A stretch of 64,000 nucleotides of DNA, taken from positions 1,240,001-1,304,000 of the forward strand of contig NZ_CP015510.2 of NCBI RefSeq assembly GCF_001931755.2. Direction: 5' to 3'. Below are positions 17,701-26,000 of this stretch, piece by piece. Positions within the stretch are counted from its first letter, which is position 1; each line of letters starts with the position of its first letter. This DNA is from Wolbachia endosymbiont of Folsomia candida. GTDB taxonomy: Bacteria; Pseudomonadota; Alphaproteobacteria; Rickettsiales; Anaplasmataceae. Position numbers and translations under genes: made by a program. A model generated the notes under the pieces. That model ran no database searches. It was given only the letters and a program-made list of their open reading frames with translations, and was not told where the DNA came from.

Positions 17701-18197
17701 TAGTAAAAATTGGTGAAAGTGAAATAGAAATTGAAACAAAGAGCGGCATAAGAAATTATACTGATCTTTCAGACAATGGTGATGTAATAATAACGTTTCA
17801 GACAAGTTTAGGTGAGTTAGATGTTAGGTTATACAACAGCACACAATACAAAGATTCTATTGAAGTAGAAGTTTGTGATCCTGAAAAATTTAATCAATTA
17901 GTAAATATCAAAGAGGAAATAGGAAAAAATTGTCTATTTGGAGGATTATCCGTTTATGATGCTATTGAACAAGGATATTTTGAAAGGTCTGGAAAACTTC
18001 AATTTTCTGAAACAATAAGCTGTAAAAGGTCTGAACCTTCTGAAACAGTAAGCTTTATTTCTCAAGACATTAAAGAAGAAGCAAAAAAAGTAATGGAAAA
18101 TATTGGTAGCACAGACATAAAAAATACAGGAGAAGAATCTTGGTTAAACAGAATGCAAGGCAAAAGAACAAATGAAGGTTGTGGTAGAGGAATGTAA
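14799..18197 (+). CDS. Large ankyrin-repeat protein (1132 aa)
   Basis: After a helical N-terminus (1-140), about thirteen ankyrin repeats run from residue 144 to about 640. Examples are KKGKTPLHCAAKYNNLDILN, NGKTPLHYAVFHGHNEV, DNTPLHYAANVGYIDSV and NKNGVAPIHIAAKYGRED. A disordered, acidic and Pro-rich linker (about 700-815) includes the sequence VPSAPPLDD. The C-terminal domain (about 815-1132) is mixed alpha/beta and unrecognised. No signal peptide or membrane helix is seen. A TAGGGGG Shine-Dalgarno precedes the ATG. It lies between the recombinase group and a giant toxin-like gene, so a secreted host-interacting protein is likely but unproven. Confidence 0.85.
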   Translation: MVDENRKNNQLFLETIKEIYFDDLQVKNSMLPDLVWGEKIVEWLSEEVVLTENQYKLDQGLLIALSSINCSYLELYNASDFIYDRAGTKQLEEFLNANKNDPDLQVVLNLRRGEGKRTVLEKMATRNISAVYLFLKAVADPNIGDKKGKTPLHCAAKYNNLDILNILLEEKSIDINVKDENGKTPLHYAVFHGHNEVISRLLTEEAIDINAQDNEGKAPLHHATFWEVDNEMIDILVKKGAKIDIQDYKDNTPLHYAANVGYIDSVGLLTKRSDNVNLVNKDGDTALHIALNNKDERVPEAILENAKNIDVNIKNKKGESPLLLAAGVSTTNIVEKILAKGANIDKYCLHNAAKNVYAEEILNDIDSYEDIQSKVVDQFISLGCEVNAKDEGGSTPLFYAVEHCNNEVAKQLVHKGADTSVRNKKGYTVFEYAVKTNSLEALSAILPHKIDECGNELDKEIDIDKAKEILTKIIDNQGNTLLHWTVRYGCDREILNFLVESGIDINAKNKNGVAPIHIAAKYGREDLIEFFIEKKARINVQCGKFTKSEIDDLEKVKEKGDFTEGEFIYIRDSEKNIKKDIEHKKETPISIAAGNNHGNTVGMFLSNGAKANISDSRGWTPIYIAIRTACDKSCKEEEREKAYRIVEKLAMFSDIEAFKPKGGINQIVNGLKKAWTGKDEESFLVRATNDDERMRKILEKALRDRENDKLPNAPVDEYVPSAPPLDDSFFGEIGSYVEEIPELYPDLAKELEESYLGNLEFKKPGDKSENKDQSIEQKPDKKSTKQKTDSINKIRLTFHDKERLNIFSDKVAKSKDIAELNQVVSEALKSGVRLNFLNNKNNSFTDVVMQRIQVLKENSKISSNIICNLVSRGADINSYEKINQELEEVFKDHKTNIQKAYLEANKRINDFHEAVANATTGKIELIEIDNTTFYLEYSADSTVDVAKAVEAARGLGLYDGNIVFGSNIVKIGESEIEIETKSGIRNYTDLSDNGDVIITFQTSLGELDVRLYNSTQYKDSIEVEVCDPEKFNQLVNIKEEIGKNCLFGGLSVYDAIEQGYFERSGKLQFSETISCKRSEPSETVSFISQDIKEEAKKVMENIGSTDIKNTGEESWLNRMQGKRTNEGCGRGM

Positions 18198-18253
18198 ACA
18201 GGCCTTTTATCTGCTTAATAGAAGCTTATTTAAACGTTTAATAGAAGCCATAG

Positions 18254-19581
18254 GGGAGTGTTAAATAAACTGTGTCAAACCGAAAAATGATATATTATAA
18301 TTAGTATAAAAAACGGAGGTTTAGACATGAGTCAAGCAAACAACTATGTTGGATTAGTGGATTACAAAGAATTGGAAGAAAACATTTTATCGTCTATACG
18401 AGAAGGTAGGCCACTTACCGGAAGAGATGGAGCATTAACACCATTGATAAAAAAGCTGCTGGAGGCAGGTTTAGAAGGTGAAATGGAAAATCATCTATCA
18501 AACGACGAAGAAGAGAATAGAAGAAATGGCAAAAGTTCAAAAACTTTACGGACAAGCTCAGGATCATTTGAGCTGCTAACGCCAAGGGATCGAGAAGGAA
18601 ATTTTGAACCACAGATAGTCAAAAAAAGGCAAACAAGCCTAGATCCTGAACTTGAAACGAAGATCTTGAGCATGTTTGCCAGTGGCATGGGCTATAGAGA
18701 CATAACGTCACACGTTGAAGAAATGTATGACCATAAGATATCAACTGCTGAAATATCTAACATTACTGACAAGCTGCTTCCAGTAATCAACGAGTGGCGT
18801 AGTCGTCCTTTGCAGTCGATTTATCCAATAGTTTTCATGGATAGAATGTTCTTTAAAGTCAAGGAAGATGGACGTTGTGTAAGTAAGTGCATATTAGGCA
18901 TAGATCAGAGTGGCAGAAAAGAGGTGTTAGGCTTCTATTTGGCAGAAAGCGAAGGTGCTAATTTCTGGTTGGGAGTATTGAATGACCTCAAAGAAAGAGG
19001 TGTAGAAGATATCCTTATTGCTTGTGTTGATGTGCTAAAAAGCTTTCCTGCAGCTATAAACAGCGTCTTTCCTAACGCAGAAGTGCAGCTGTGTATAGTG
19101 CATCAGATACGCAACTCATTGAAGTATGTGGCTAGCAAAGATGCAAAGAGCTTTTTAGGTGATTTGAAGAAGGTATATCAAGCTTCAAGCAAGGAAATTG
19201 CTGAGAATTATCTGTTGGAATTGGATGAAAAATGGTGTGCAAAGTATCCTATGGTTATAAAGTCTTGGCAGAACAATTGGGAGAATTTATCTTGTTACTT
19301 TAAGTATTCTGGCCCTGTTAGGAGAGTGATTTACACCACAAATCCCATAGAGGGGTTGCATAGGCAAATCAGGAAATTTACCAAAACCAAAGGCTCATTT
19401 AACAGCATAAATGCCTTGTACAAGTTAGTATATTGTGCTATAAAGAAGGCAGAGGAAAAGTGGACTATGTCTGTACATGATTGGGCATTAACCATATCCC
19501 AGCTTGACATTTTCTTTCCTGGTAGATTGAAAATTGAGTTGAGCTAAAAATGCGGTTTGACACAGTTTATTTAACACTCCC
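18254..19581 (+). mobile_element. IS256-family insertion sequence with 8-bp target duplication
   Basis: Perfect 28-bp inverted repeats lie at 18254-18281 and 19554-19581 (outer part GGGAGTGTTAAATAAACTG). They are flanked by the direct repeat AGCCATAG at 18246-18253 and 19582-19589. The element is 1328 bp and contains one intact transposase. It sits in the intergenic region after the large ankyrin gene and interrupts no recognisable frame. Intact ends, target duplication and transposase indicate a recent insertion. Confidence 0.95.
18327..19547 (+). CDS. IS256-family (mutator) transposase
   Basis: This 406-residue protein has the standard length and layout of IS256 transposases: LLEAGLEGEMENHL, then VFMDRMFFKVKEDG with the first catalytic Asp, and LGIDQSGRKEVLGFY. 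It continues with ACVDVLKSFPAAI carrying the second Asp, VQLCIVHQIRNSLKYV, and the catalytic Glu in TTNPIEGLHRQIRK. In many IS256 enzymes the third segment reads TTNAIE; here Ala is Pro. CGGAGGT lies upstream of the ATG. There is no frameshift, so it is probably functional. Confidence 0.95.
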   Translation: MSQANNYVGLVDYKELEENILSSIREGRPLTGRDGALTPLIKKLLEAGLEGEMENHLSNDEEENRRNGKSSKTLRTSSGSFELLTPRDREGNFEPQIVKKRQTSLDPELETKILSMFASGMGYRDITSHVEEMYDHKISTAEISNITDKLLPVINEWRSRPLQSIYPIVFMDRMFFKVKEDGRCVSKCILGIDQSGRKEVLGFYLAESEGANFWLGVLNDLKERGVEDILIACVDVLKSFPAAINSVFPNAEVQLCIVHQIRNSLKYVASKDAKSFLGDLKKVYQASSKEIAENYLLELDEKWCAKYPMVIKSWQNNWENLSCYFKYSGPVRRVIYTTNPIEGLHRQIRKFTKTKGSFNSINALYKLVYCAIKKAEEKWTMSVHDWALTISQLDIFFPGRLKIELS

Positions 19582-19589
19582 AGCCATAG

Positions 19590-20245
19590 CTGCATTTGTG
19601 ATAAAATTTGCATTATTCAAATATACTAATCTTGAAATTAAGGCAACCAAATTCATTTACAAAGAAACATTCTATTTAGCGCTATCTTAAATTCTTTTAT
19701 TTACTTATTTACTCTTTGTTTTTCTCAAAAATGGGCGAAAAATCCCTATATTGTGGAGAAATAGAGAGCTTTATTAATAGATTATGTAAAAATATAGGGG
19801 CTTTTTAGGGAATAATTGGGGGTAAAAGCACCAAATATCCAAATGCCTAAAGCTGGCTAATATGGCAGATTTAAACCTGTATTGAAACTATAACATAGAG
19901 CGATTTCTAGATTTTCAATGGTGGACCTTACCGTTCAAATAAAACTTGCTCTCACGTCTGTTATGTAAAATGGCTGAAAGTTGTGATATTCCTTGGGTTT
20001 TTATGATATGCGATATTAAATTTAGTACATACCTATCGGAGAACTGAGAACAAAATTAAAGCAAATTTATAGAAAAGCCGAAATTCAAAAGTAAATAAAA
20101 CATTTTTTGTCAGCACTGGATCCGAGTCAAAAACAGCCTAAAAATAAATGCCAAAATATGTATTAAATAACTTGCGTTGCTGATTTTCCTGATTACTATA
20201 TAGCCAAGCTTAGCATAGTGGGTTTGATTAATATATGGTATCTCT
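19590..20245 (+). other. Noncoding spacer upstream of the giant gene
   Basis: These 656 A/T-rich bases have stops in all frames and no tRNA-like cloverleaf or convincing gene. I see scattered short runs but no clean long inverted repeat. It probably holds the promoter of the giant gene at its right end; a GCTTAGCATAG...CTATGC near-palindrome lies at about 20211-20249 just before and over the ATG. The left part may be decayed sequence. Confidence 0.4.
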
Positions 20246-22171
20246 ATGCTAAAAACACAACATCCAACAGATTATTTTAAAAAAAAATGGGTTAATTCAG
20301 AAGTCATTGGTCCACTAGAGACAAAGCAACACATAGAGTGGAAAGATTGGAAACAAAGACCTCGATTTAAACGTTCTGTAGACAATCCAAGTTTACCAGA
20401 CAATTTTGAAATAAAATCAGCAATAGGTGGAGAAGACTGTTTCTTTGATTCAGTTGCGCAAGGCCTTAAACAGCTTAAACCTAATATGGAATTTACTGTT
20501 AAGTCTATACGCCAAGTTTGTAAGCAGCTAGCCGTAGGTAACCAACAATTAAAAGCTAAAGTTATAAGAGATGTTAGAAGCTCTCACGATCCTACAATGG
20601 TACCTCCGGATTCTAGTATTAGTGATGATGAATTATGGAATACTTACTTGGCTAGTATAGAATACACTAGTGAAGATATGGAAAGAATGAGAATTGAAAA
20701 TTCAGACTTGTATAGGTCATTAACTAGCTTAAAGTATGGAAGTGCATTACAGACTCCTATATGGGGAAGGCCTGATATTGAGGGTCAATTAATTTGTAAT
20801 GAGTATAACGTTAAGCTACATATCATTGAAAAGCTGCTCCATGCTGGCTGGTCAAGTCAGGTTGTCGACGGATCAGTCTCTAGATCTGTAGATGATGTAG
20901 ATTATAATGATGTTAATACAATTCATATCATAAATAGAGGTACCAATCATTTTGAGCCAATACTCGATAAAACAAGAACAAGAAGTACAGCTCAGCAAAG
21001 CAAGCAGTCTTTACCTGATAATTATCAGTCTAACCCAGGTAATCAACCTATTGATTCTTCTCAACATCACCAAATAAATACTAGATCTCCTGACTCTACT
21101 GATTATGACGATGAAGTTACACCTGAAGAAGAGTTAATTAGTGCTGTAAAGAGTAGAGACTCAGAAGAGGAAAAGCTAAAGAAGATTACGAAACTTTTTG
21201 AAAAAAAACCAAAGCTGAACGTGAATTTTCAAAATGCTGATAAGGATACATCATTACACATTGCTGTTCGTAAGGAGGAACGTAAAGTTGTTGAGTTACT
21301 TATAGAAAAAGGAGCAAAGATTAATGATGATAACATAAAGAACAAAAGGGATAGAACTCCATTAGATGTTGCTAAACGATCTGGTACGCATAATGGACAA
21401 GAAATTGCTAATATTTTGGAAGCACATCTTAATAGCCTTTCAAATCCTTTAAAAAGAACTAGAACCGATTTTGATGAAAATACACCGGAAGACAGTAGTC
21501 CGAAAAAGCCAAGAGTTTCTAGCCCTGATCACCAGCCTATAGGAATTGATCAAGAAACTAGTAGTAGAAAGAGAGCTCACTCTAATGGAAATGAAGACAA
21601 TGCTGTTCAAGGTGGAAGATCAAAAATTTCTATTTTAGATAAGCCAAATGAATACTCAGCTTCTGGATTAAAGCATACCTTACATGGTAATATCTACCAA
21701 TTAAAGTTATTAATGCTATTTCTAAAGCGAGGATTAGATAAAGGATATTCCTTTCGTTTAGCTACGGAAATGGATGCAGCGGAAAAATTTGATGATTTGG
21801 TTTTTCAATATGAGAAGGATAAGGCAGATGGGACAGGTAAAGAAGAAGTATGGAGGTTCTTACAGGCTAAGCATAAACAAGATGAATCCACAAAGATTAC
21901 TGTAGGTGATTTACTTACAAAAGAAAAAAAGGGCGAATTTAATTTAGAAAAATATTTTGTTTCTTACTTAAGAATTAAGAAGAAGCCTGAATTTAGTAAC
22001 CTGGAAGATTTTATTATTTGTACTAATATTGATCTTGATTTAGAAGATTCGATACAAGATCAGGTAAGAAAACTTAAGAAAACACGTTCTGGAAAAAATA
22101 AGGAAAAGGAAATTTCAGTTAAAGCAGTAGGTACTAGGCTCTGTGAACAAAATTTCGTTGTGAAAGAATAA
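20246..22171 (+). CDS. Giant toxin-like gene, N-terminal part: OTU-like protease, ankyrin, PD-(D/E)XK-like nuclease (cut by IS)
   Basis: The product has 641 residues, of which the first 630 are native and the rest come from the IS5-type element. An OTU-like cysteine protease (deubiquitinase fold) spans about 50-245: GGEDCFFDSVAQGL puts the nucleophile at C65, and HIINRGTNHFEPI the histidine at H235. The usual Asp three residues before Cys is Gly here. About two ankyrin repeats lie at 323-392. Basic clusters (PLKRTRTD, SPKKPRVSS, SRKRAHS) at 399-445 look like nuclear localisation signals. A PD-(D/E)XK-like nuclease fold at about 477-600 shows HGNIYQLKLLMLF, FDDLVF and FLQAKHK (the QxK motif). 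No signal peptide is seen. A stop at 22169-22171 truncates the chain. Confidence 0.82.
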   Translation: MLKTQHPTDYFKKKWVNSEVIGPLETKQHIEWKDWKQRPRFKRSVDNPSLPDNFEIKSAIGGEDCFFDSVAQGLKQLKPNMEFTVKSIRQVCKQLAVGNQQLKAKVIRDVRSSHDPTMVPPDSSISDDELWNTYLASIEYTSEDMERMRIENSDLYRSLTSLKYGSALQTPIWGRPDIEGQLICNEYNVKLHIIEKLLHAGWSSQVVDGSVSRSVDDVDYNDVNTIHIINRGTNHFEPILDKTRTRSTAQQSKQSLPDNYQSNPGNQPIDSSQHHQINTRSPDSTDYDDEVTPEEELISAVKSRDSEEEKLKKITKLFEKKPKLNVNFQNADKDTSLHIAVRKEERKVVELLIEKGAKINDDNIKNKRDRTPLDVAKRSGTHNGQEIANILEAHLNSLSNPLKRTRTDFDENTPEDSSPKKPRVSSPDHQPIGIDQETSSRKRAHSNGNEDNAVQGGRSKISILDKPNEYSASGLKHTLHGNIYQLKLLMLFLKRGLDKGYSFRLATEMDAAEKFDDLVFQYEKDKADGTGKEEVWRFLQAKHKQDESTKITVGDLLTKEKKGEFNLEKYFVSYLRIKKKPEFSNLEDFIICTNIDLDLEDSIQDQVRKLKKTRSGKNKEKEISVKAVGTRLCEQNFVVKE

Positions 22172-23020
22172 GATGGGAAAAAGGATATAAAAAAGGAGGA
22201 GAAAGTGGTAGTTTAACCCAATTAAGCAATAAAAAAGGAGAAACTACCGAATGGAATATTACATACAAGAAACAAAATGGGAACAAATTTTTGCATTTTT
22301 GAAAAGTGTGAAAGGTATACACAGCAAAGATGAAACGCAACTGAGAAGGTTCGTGGAAGCAGTCTGGTACATGGTCCGAAGTGGTTGCCAGTGGCGTCTT
22401 TTAGGAGAAATATATGGTAATTACAGGAGTATACACAGGAGGTTTAAAAAGTGGTGCGAAAAGGGAATTTGGGAAAAGCTATTTAAATATACACAAGATC
22501 CAGATTTAGAGGTGCACATGATAGATGGCACAATCGTTCGAGCGCATGCTTGTTCGGCTGGATACAAGAAGGATTCTGGAGCTCAAGAGGCATTGGGACG
22601 CAGTAAAGGTGGCTTTACAACAAAAATTCATGCACTTGTCGATGCTCTTGGAAATCCGTTAAAATTTACGCTTACTGCCGGTCAAAGACATGATATTACA
22701 CAGGCTGAAGCGTTAACAGACAATGTCTATAACTCTATTGTAGTAGCAGATAAGGGCTATGACAGTAACGCATTTATTGGCAGCCTTGAAAGCAAGGGAT
22801 GTGAGGTCACCATTCCACCAAAAAGGAATCGAAAAGTGCAAAGAGATTATGATAAACATGTTTATAAAGAGCGGCATTTGATCGAGTGTTTTTTCGGTAA
22901 AATCAAAAATTTTCGACGGATTTTTTCGAGGTTCGACAAGACTGCTATAGTGTTTATGGGCTTTTTGAACTTTGTTGGTGCACTTATATGGCTACTCTAA
23001 AATTTTGTTCACAGAGCCTA
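22135..23020 (+). mobile_element. IS5-family (IS427/IS1031-like) insertion sequence inside the giant gene
   Basis: Perfect 19-bp inverted repeats GGCTCTGTGAACAAAATTT lie at 22137-22155 and 23000-23018, flanked by a TA duplication (22135-22136 and 23019-23020). The element proper is 882 bp with one complete transposase. A 2-bp TA target duplication is usual for this IS5 subgroup. The frame of the host gene is restored by precise excision, and the element appears recent. Confidence 0.93.
22251..23000 (+). CDS. IS5-family transposase
   Basis: This 249-residue DDE transposase starts with the insertion-element N-terminal domain (FVEAVWYMVRSGCQWRLL, about residues 31-48). It continues with the catalytic regions: MIDGTIVRAHACSAG (first Asp), GGFTTKIHALVDALGNPL, VVADKGYDSNAFI (second Asp) and ERHLIECFFGKIKNFRRI (Glu with the YREK-like K). 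GGAG precedes the ATG. The stop lies in the right inverted repeat. It is complete in one frame, so probably active. Confidence 0.94.
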   Translation: MEYYIQETKWEQIFAFLKSVKGIHSKDETQLRRFVEAVWYMVRSGCQWRLLGEIYGNYRSIHRRFKKWCEKGIWEKLFKYTQDPDLEVHMIDGTIVRAHACSAGYKKDSGAQEALGRSKGGFTTKIHALVDALGNPLKFTLTAGQRHDITQAEALTDNVYNSIVVADKGYDSNAFIGSLESKGCEVTIPPKRNRKVQRDYDKHVYKERHLIECFFGKIKNFRRIFSRFDKTAIVFMGFLNFVGALIWLL

Positions 23021-26000
23021 ATGATAATTTTTTAGATGTAGGTAGTGGTGCAAGGTATAAATTAGAAAATAGTAATGATGTAGCTTTACATTTAAAACAA
23101 GGTGATGAAGTAAAAAAGGAAATACAAGGGCAGAATATAGATATAGATGTAGAAATAAAAGAGTTTCTTGAAAAATTAGTGTTTGCAGTTAACCAACCTA
23201 ATGAAGTTGAGTTAGGTAATATCATTGAAGCTGAAATGGGTGAAAATAAGGATATCAATTTAATTGATAGTGAATTCGCAGCAAGTAAGTTTCAAAAAGA
23301 CATGCTGGATTGGATGAAAGAAAAAAAAGGACGCTTTCTTACTCATGAAGATGGTCAAGCATTTTTCAATGAAGCAAAACAAAAAATTTCCAAATTAGTG
23401 TTGATCGGTCCTACCTTAGAATATCGTGCTAAAGTTCAAGATTTTGGCATTGCCTTTAGTGAAGATCCAACAGAGTTACAGAGTTTTTTAACTTCCAGTG
23501 ATAAACAAATTTTTAACTTAATTAGCCCGCACAAGACTATATTGGGTGCAATTAAAATATATCAAACTTTAAAAGATATATCTGAATATCAAAAGGATGA
23601 TAGCCACATTTTTATACGTCTCAGCTCTCTTTTACGTATACAAGATCGTGTAATAGAAGCTTTTAACTCAGAAGCAACTAATAATCTATTAGTAATTGAA
23701 TGTAAAGCTGTGGATGGAAACATGCAGGTACTATATAATCAATTATCTAACAAAATACAGCGTAGTAGTAATAAAAAAATTATTCTTATTACTCAAGAGA
23801 ATAACGCCCTAGCTGAGAAATTTAAAGATAATTTTTCTAAGTATGATAAGTATGAAGAAAGAAGAGATGAAAAGAATAGCTTGACTGATCTTACAATTGA
23901 ATCGCAGGAAAAACTTCTAAAGGAAGGACAAGTTATATTTCAAGGAGAGAAGGTAAGTTTAGGTACATTAATAGATCAAGAGTCAAAACATCTAATAAAT
24001 GCAAAAGTATTATCTAAGCTTATTGACGGTGATGAAATAAAGATAGGTAAAGCACTTCAAGATTTAGGTGATGTTAAAGACTATTATATTCCCCGAACAT
24101 TTAATCGTCAGGTAAAAATTAAAGAAGACTTTAAGAAAGAACCATCTAAGTTTTTAATTACTAGTAGCAGCCAAGTTGATGAATCGAAACTTCAGAAAGA
24201 TCAAGATATAGTGTTAATTTCTGACATAGATATAGATGAGGATTTTAAGAGATTATGTAATAAATATAAAGAACGTAATATTCATTGGCTCAAAAAAGAT
24301 GGTAATGAGTTTGTATGGCAACAGTCTCGTGGTAAATTATCAAATTTACGTGGATTCATAGATACAGAAAGCATTAGTGAATATCCGGTAAAAGAAATTA
24401 CTAGTATTGCTGATAAGGTAGTAATTATCAGTGCAGAACCTGGTATGGGTAAATCTACTGTACTGACACGTTTAGCGATTCAAACAAAAGCAGAACCTAA
24501 TTTACCTGCTCTATGGATTGTAAGAATTAACTTGCTAGATCATGCAAGTGAATTTAGCAAATGGAAGAAAGGCAACATAGAGATTAACAATGCAGAAGCT
24601 GTAAAGTTTCTGTATAGAGCTATAGATTTTCAGGCATTTAAAGAAAATGGAGAACAAACAAAGGAGAAAAAAGAGCAAGTTATTACTAATATTCTTGAGC
24701 TTGTCACTATAGAAAATGATGTTGAAATAGCTTTAAAAGACAATGGAGAGAAAAAGATCAAAGGGTTAGCTTTACTAGAAATAGAATTATTTAATTATTT
24801 TTATAATCAAGGTAAAATTACATTACTATTTGATGGATTTGATGAGATTAGTCCTGATTATAAAAAAGAAGGTATAAGCTTATTGCAAACATTAAAAGGT
24901 ACTAAAGTAGAAAAGCTATGGGTAACCACTCGCTCTTATAATATTCAAAGTGAACTAGAAGATAAGTTAAGTACATTTTCACATACACTAAAGTCATTTC
25001 TTGAAGATGATCAGAGGAGCTTTTTAGAGAAATTTTGGAAAAAAAACTTGAAGCTTAATGCATTAGATAAGAACCGTTTTAGTACTTTCACTGATGAGCT
25101 GTTGGAAAGGTTTTCTAAATCCATTAACAATCAAGAAAAGGACTTTATGGAGATACCGTTACAAATGAGTATGATTGCTGAGGTCTTTCAAGATACTTTT
25201 AAAGAATTTTATTATTCTGGGGTGCAAGAGCTTTCTGATGAACATAAGCAAAAACTTAGTGAAAAGCTGAACTTGGCTACTCTATATGAGCGTTTTATTA
25301 AGATAAAGTTTGATGAAATTCGCTTCGGAGAAAAAAAGCCTGGTATGGATACTGCTGATCCAGATACACGAAAGATAATTAAGAAAGAGCGTAAGGAGTT
25401 TGTGGAGAGCCACAGGAAATTAGCTTTATATGCCTTATTATTGAAAGAAGATAAGCTAGCAGAGTTGCTTTCTAAACAGGAAATAGAAGAAGTACATGAT
25501 TTAATAGAAAATATAAAGCAAGGTCATGAAAAAACAGGTATTATTGATCAAGTTGTTAATGATAAACCTAGATTCATTCATTTTTCTTTTGCCGAATATT
25601 TTTTTGCTGATTTCCTTGCTGATAGGTTGAGCAAGCACGAAAAATATGAATTAGTATCAGATTTTTTATATAACACTATTGTTGAATTTCACTCACATAG
25701 GTCATTGATCCCAGCTTTTCTTGATTATAAATTTGCTGCAGGTAAGGTAATGCACATTGCTGCTTTAGGTGGTGATTTACAACGAATTGGAGAATTAAAA
25801 GGAGATGAGGTGAATGTTTGTGATACTTATGGAAGGACTCCTTTACACTTGGCTGCTCAAAACGGTCATTTGGATGTTGTTAGTGTTCTGCTTGGTAAAG
25901 GTGCAAATGTAATTACCGCTGATAAGCTTTTTGGTTGGACACCATTGCACTATGCTGCATCACAACAGGCTGGATTGAAACCTACTATTGAAATTATTGA

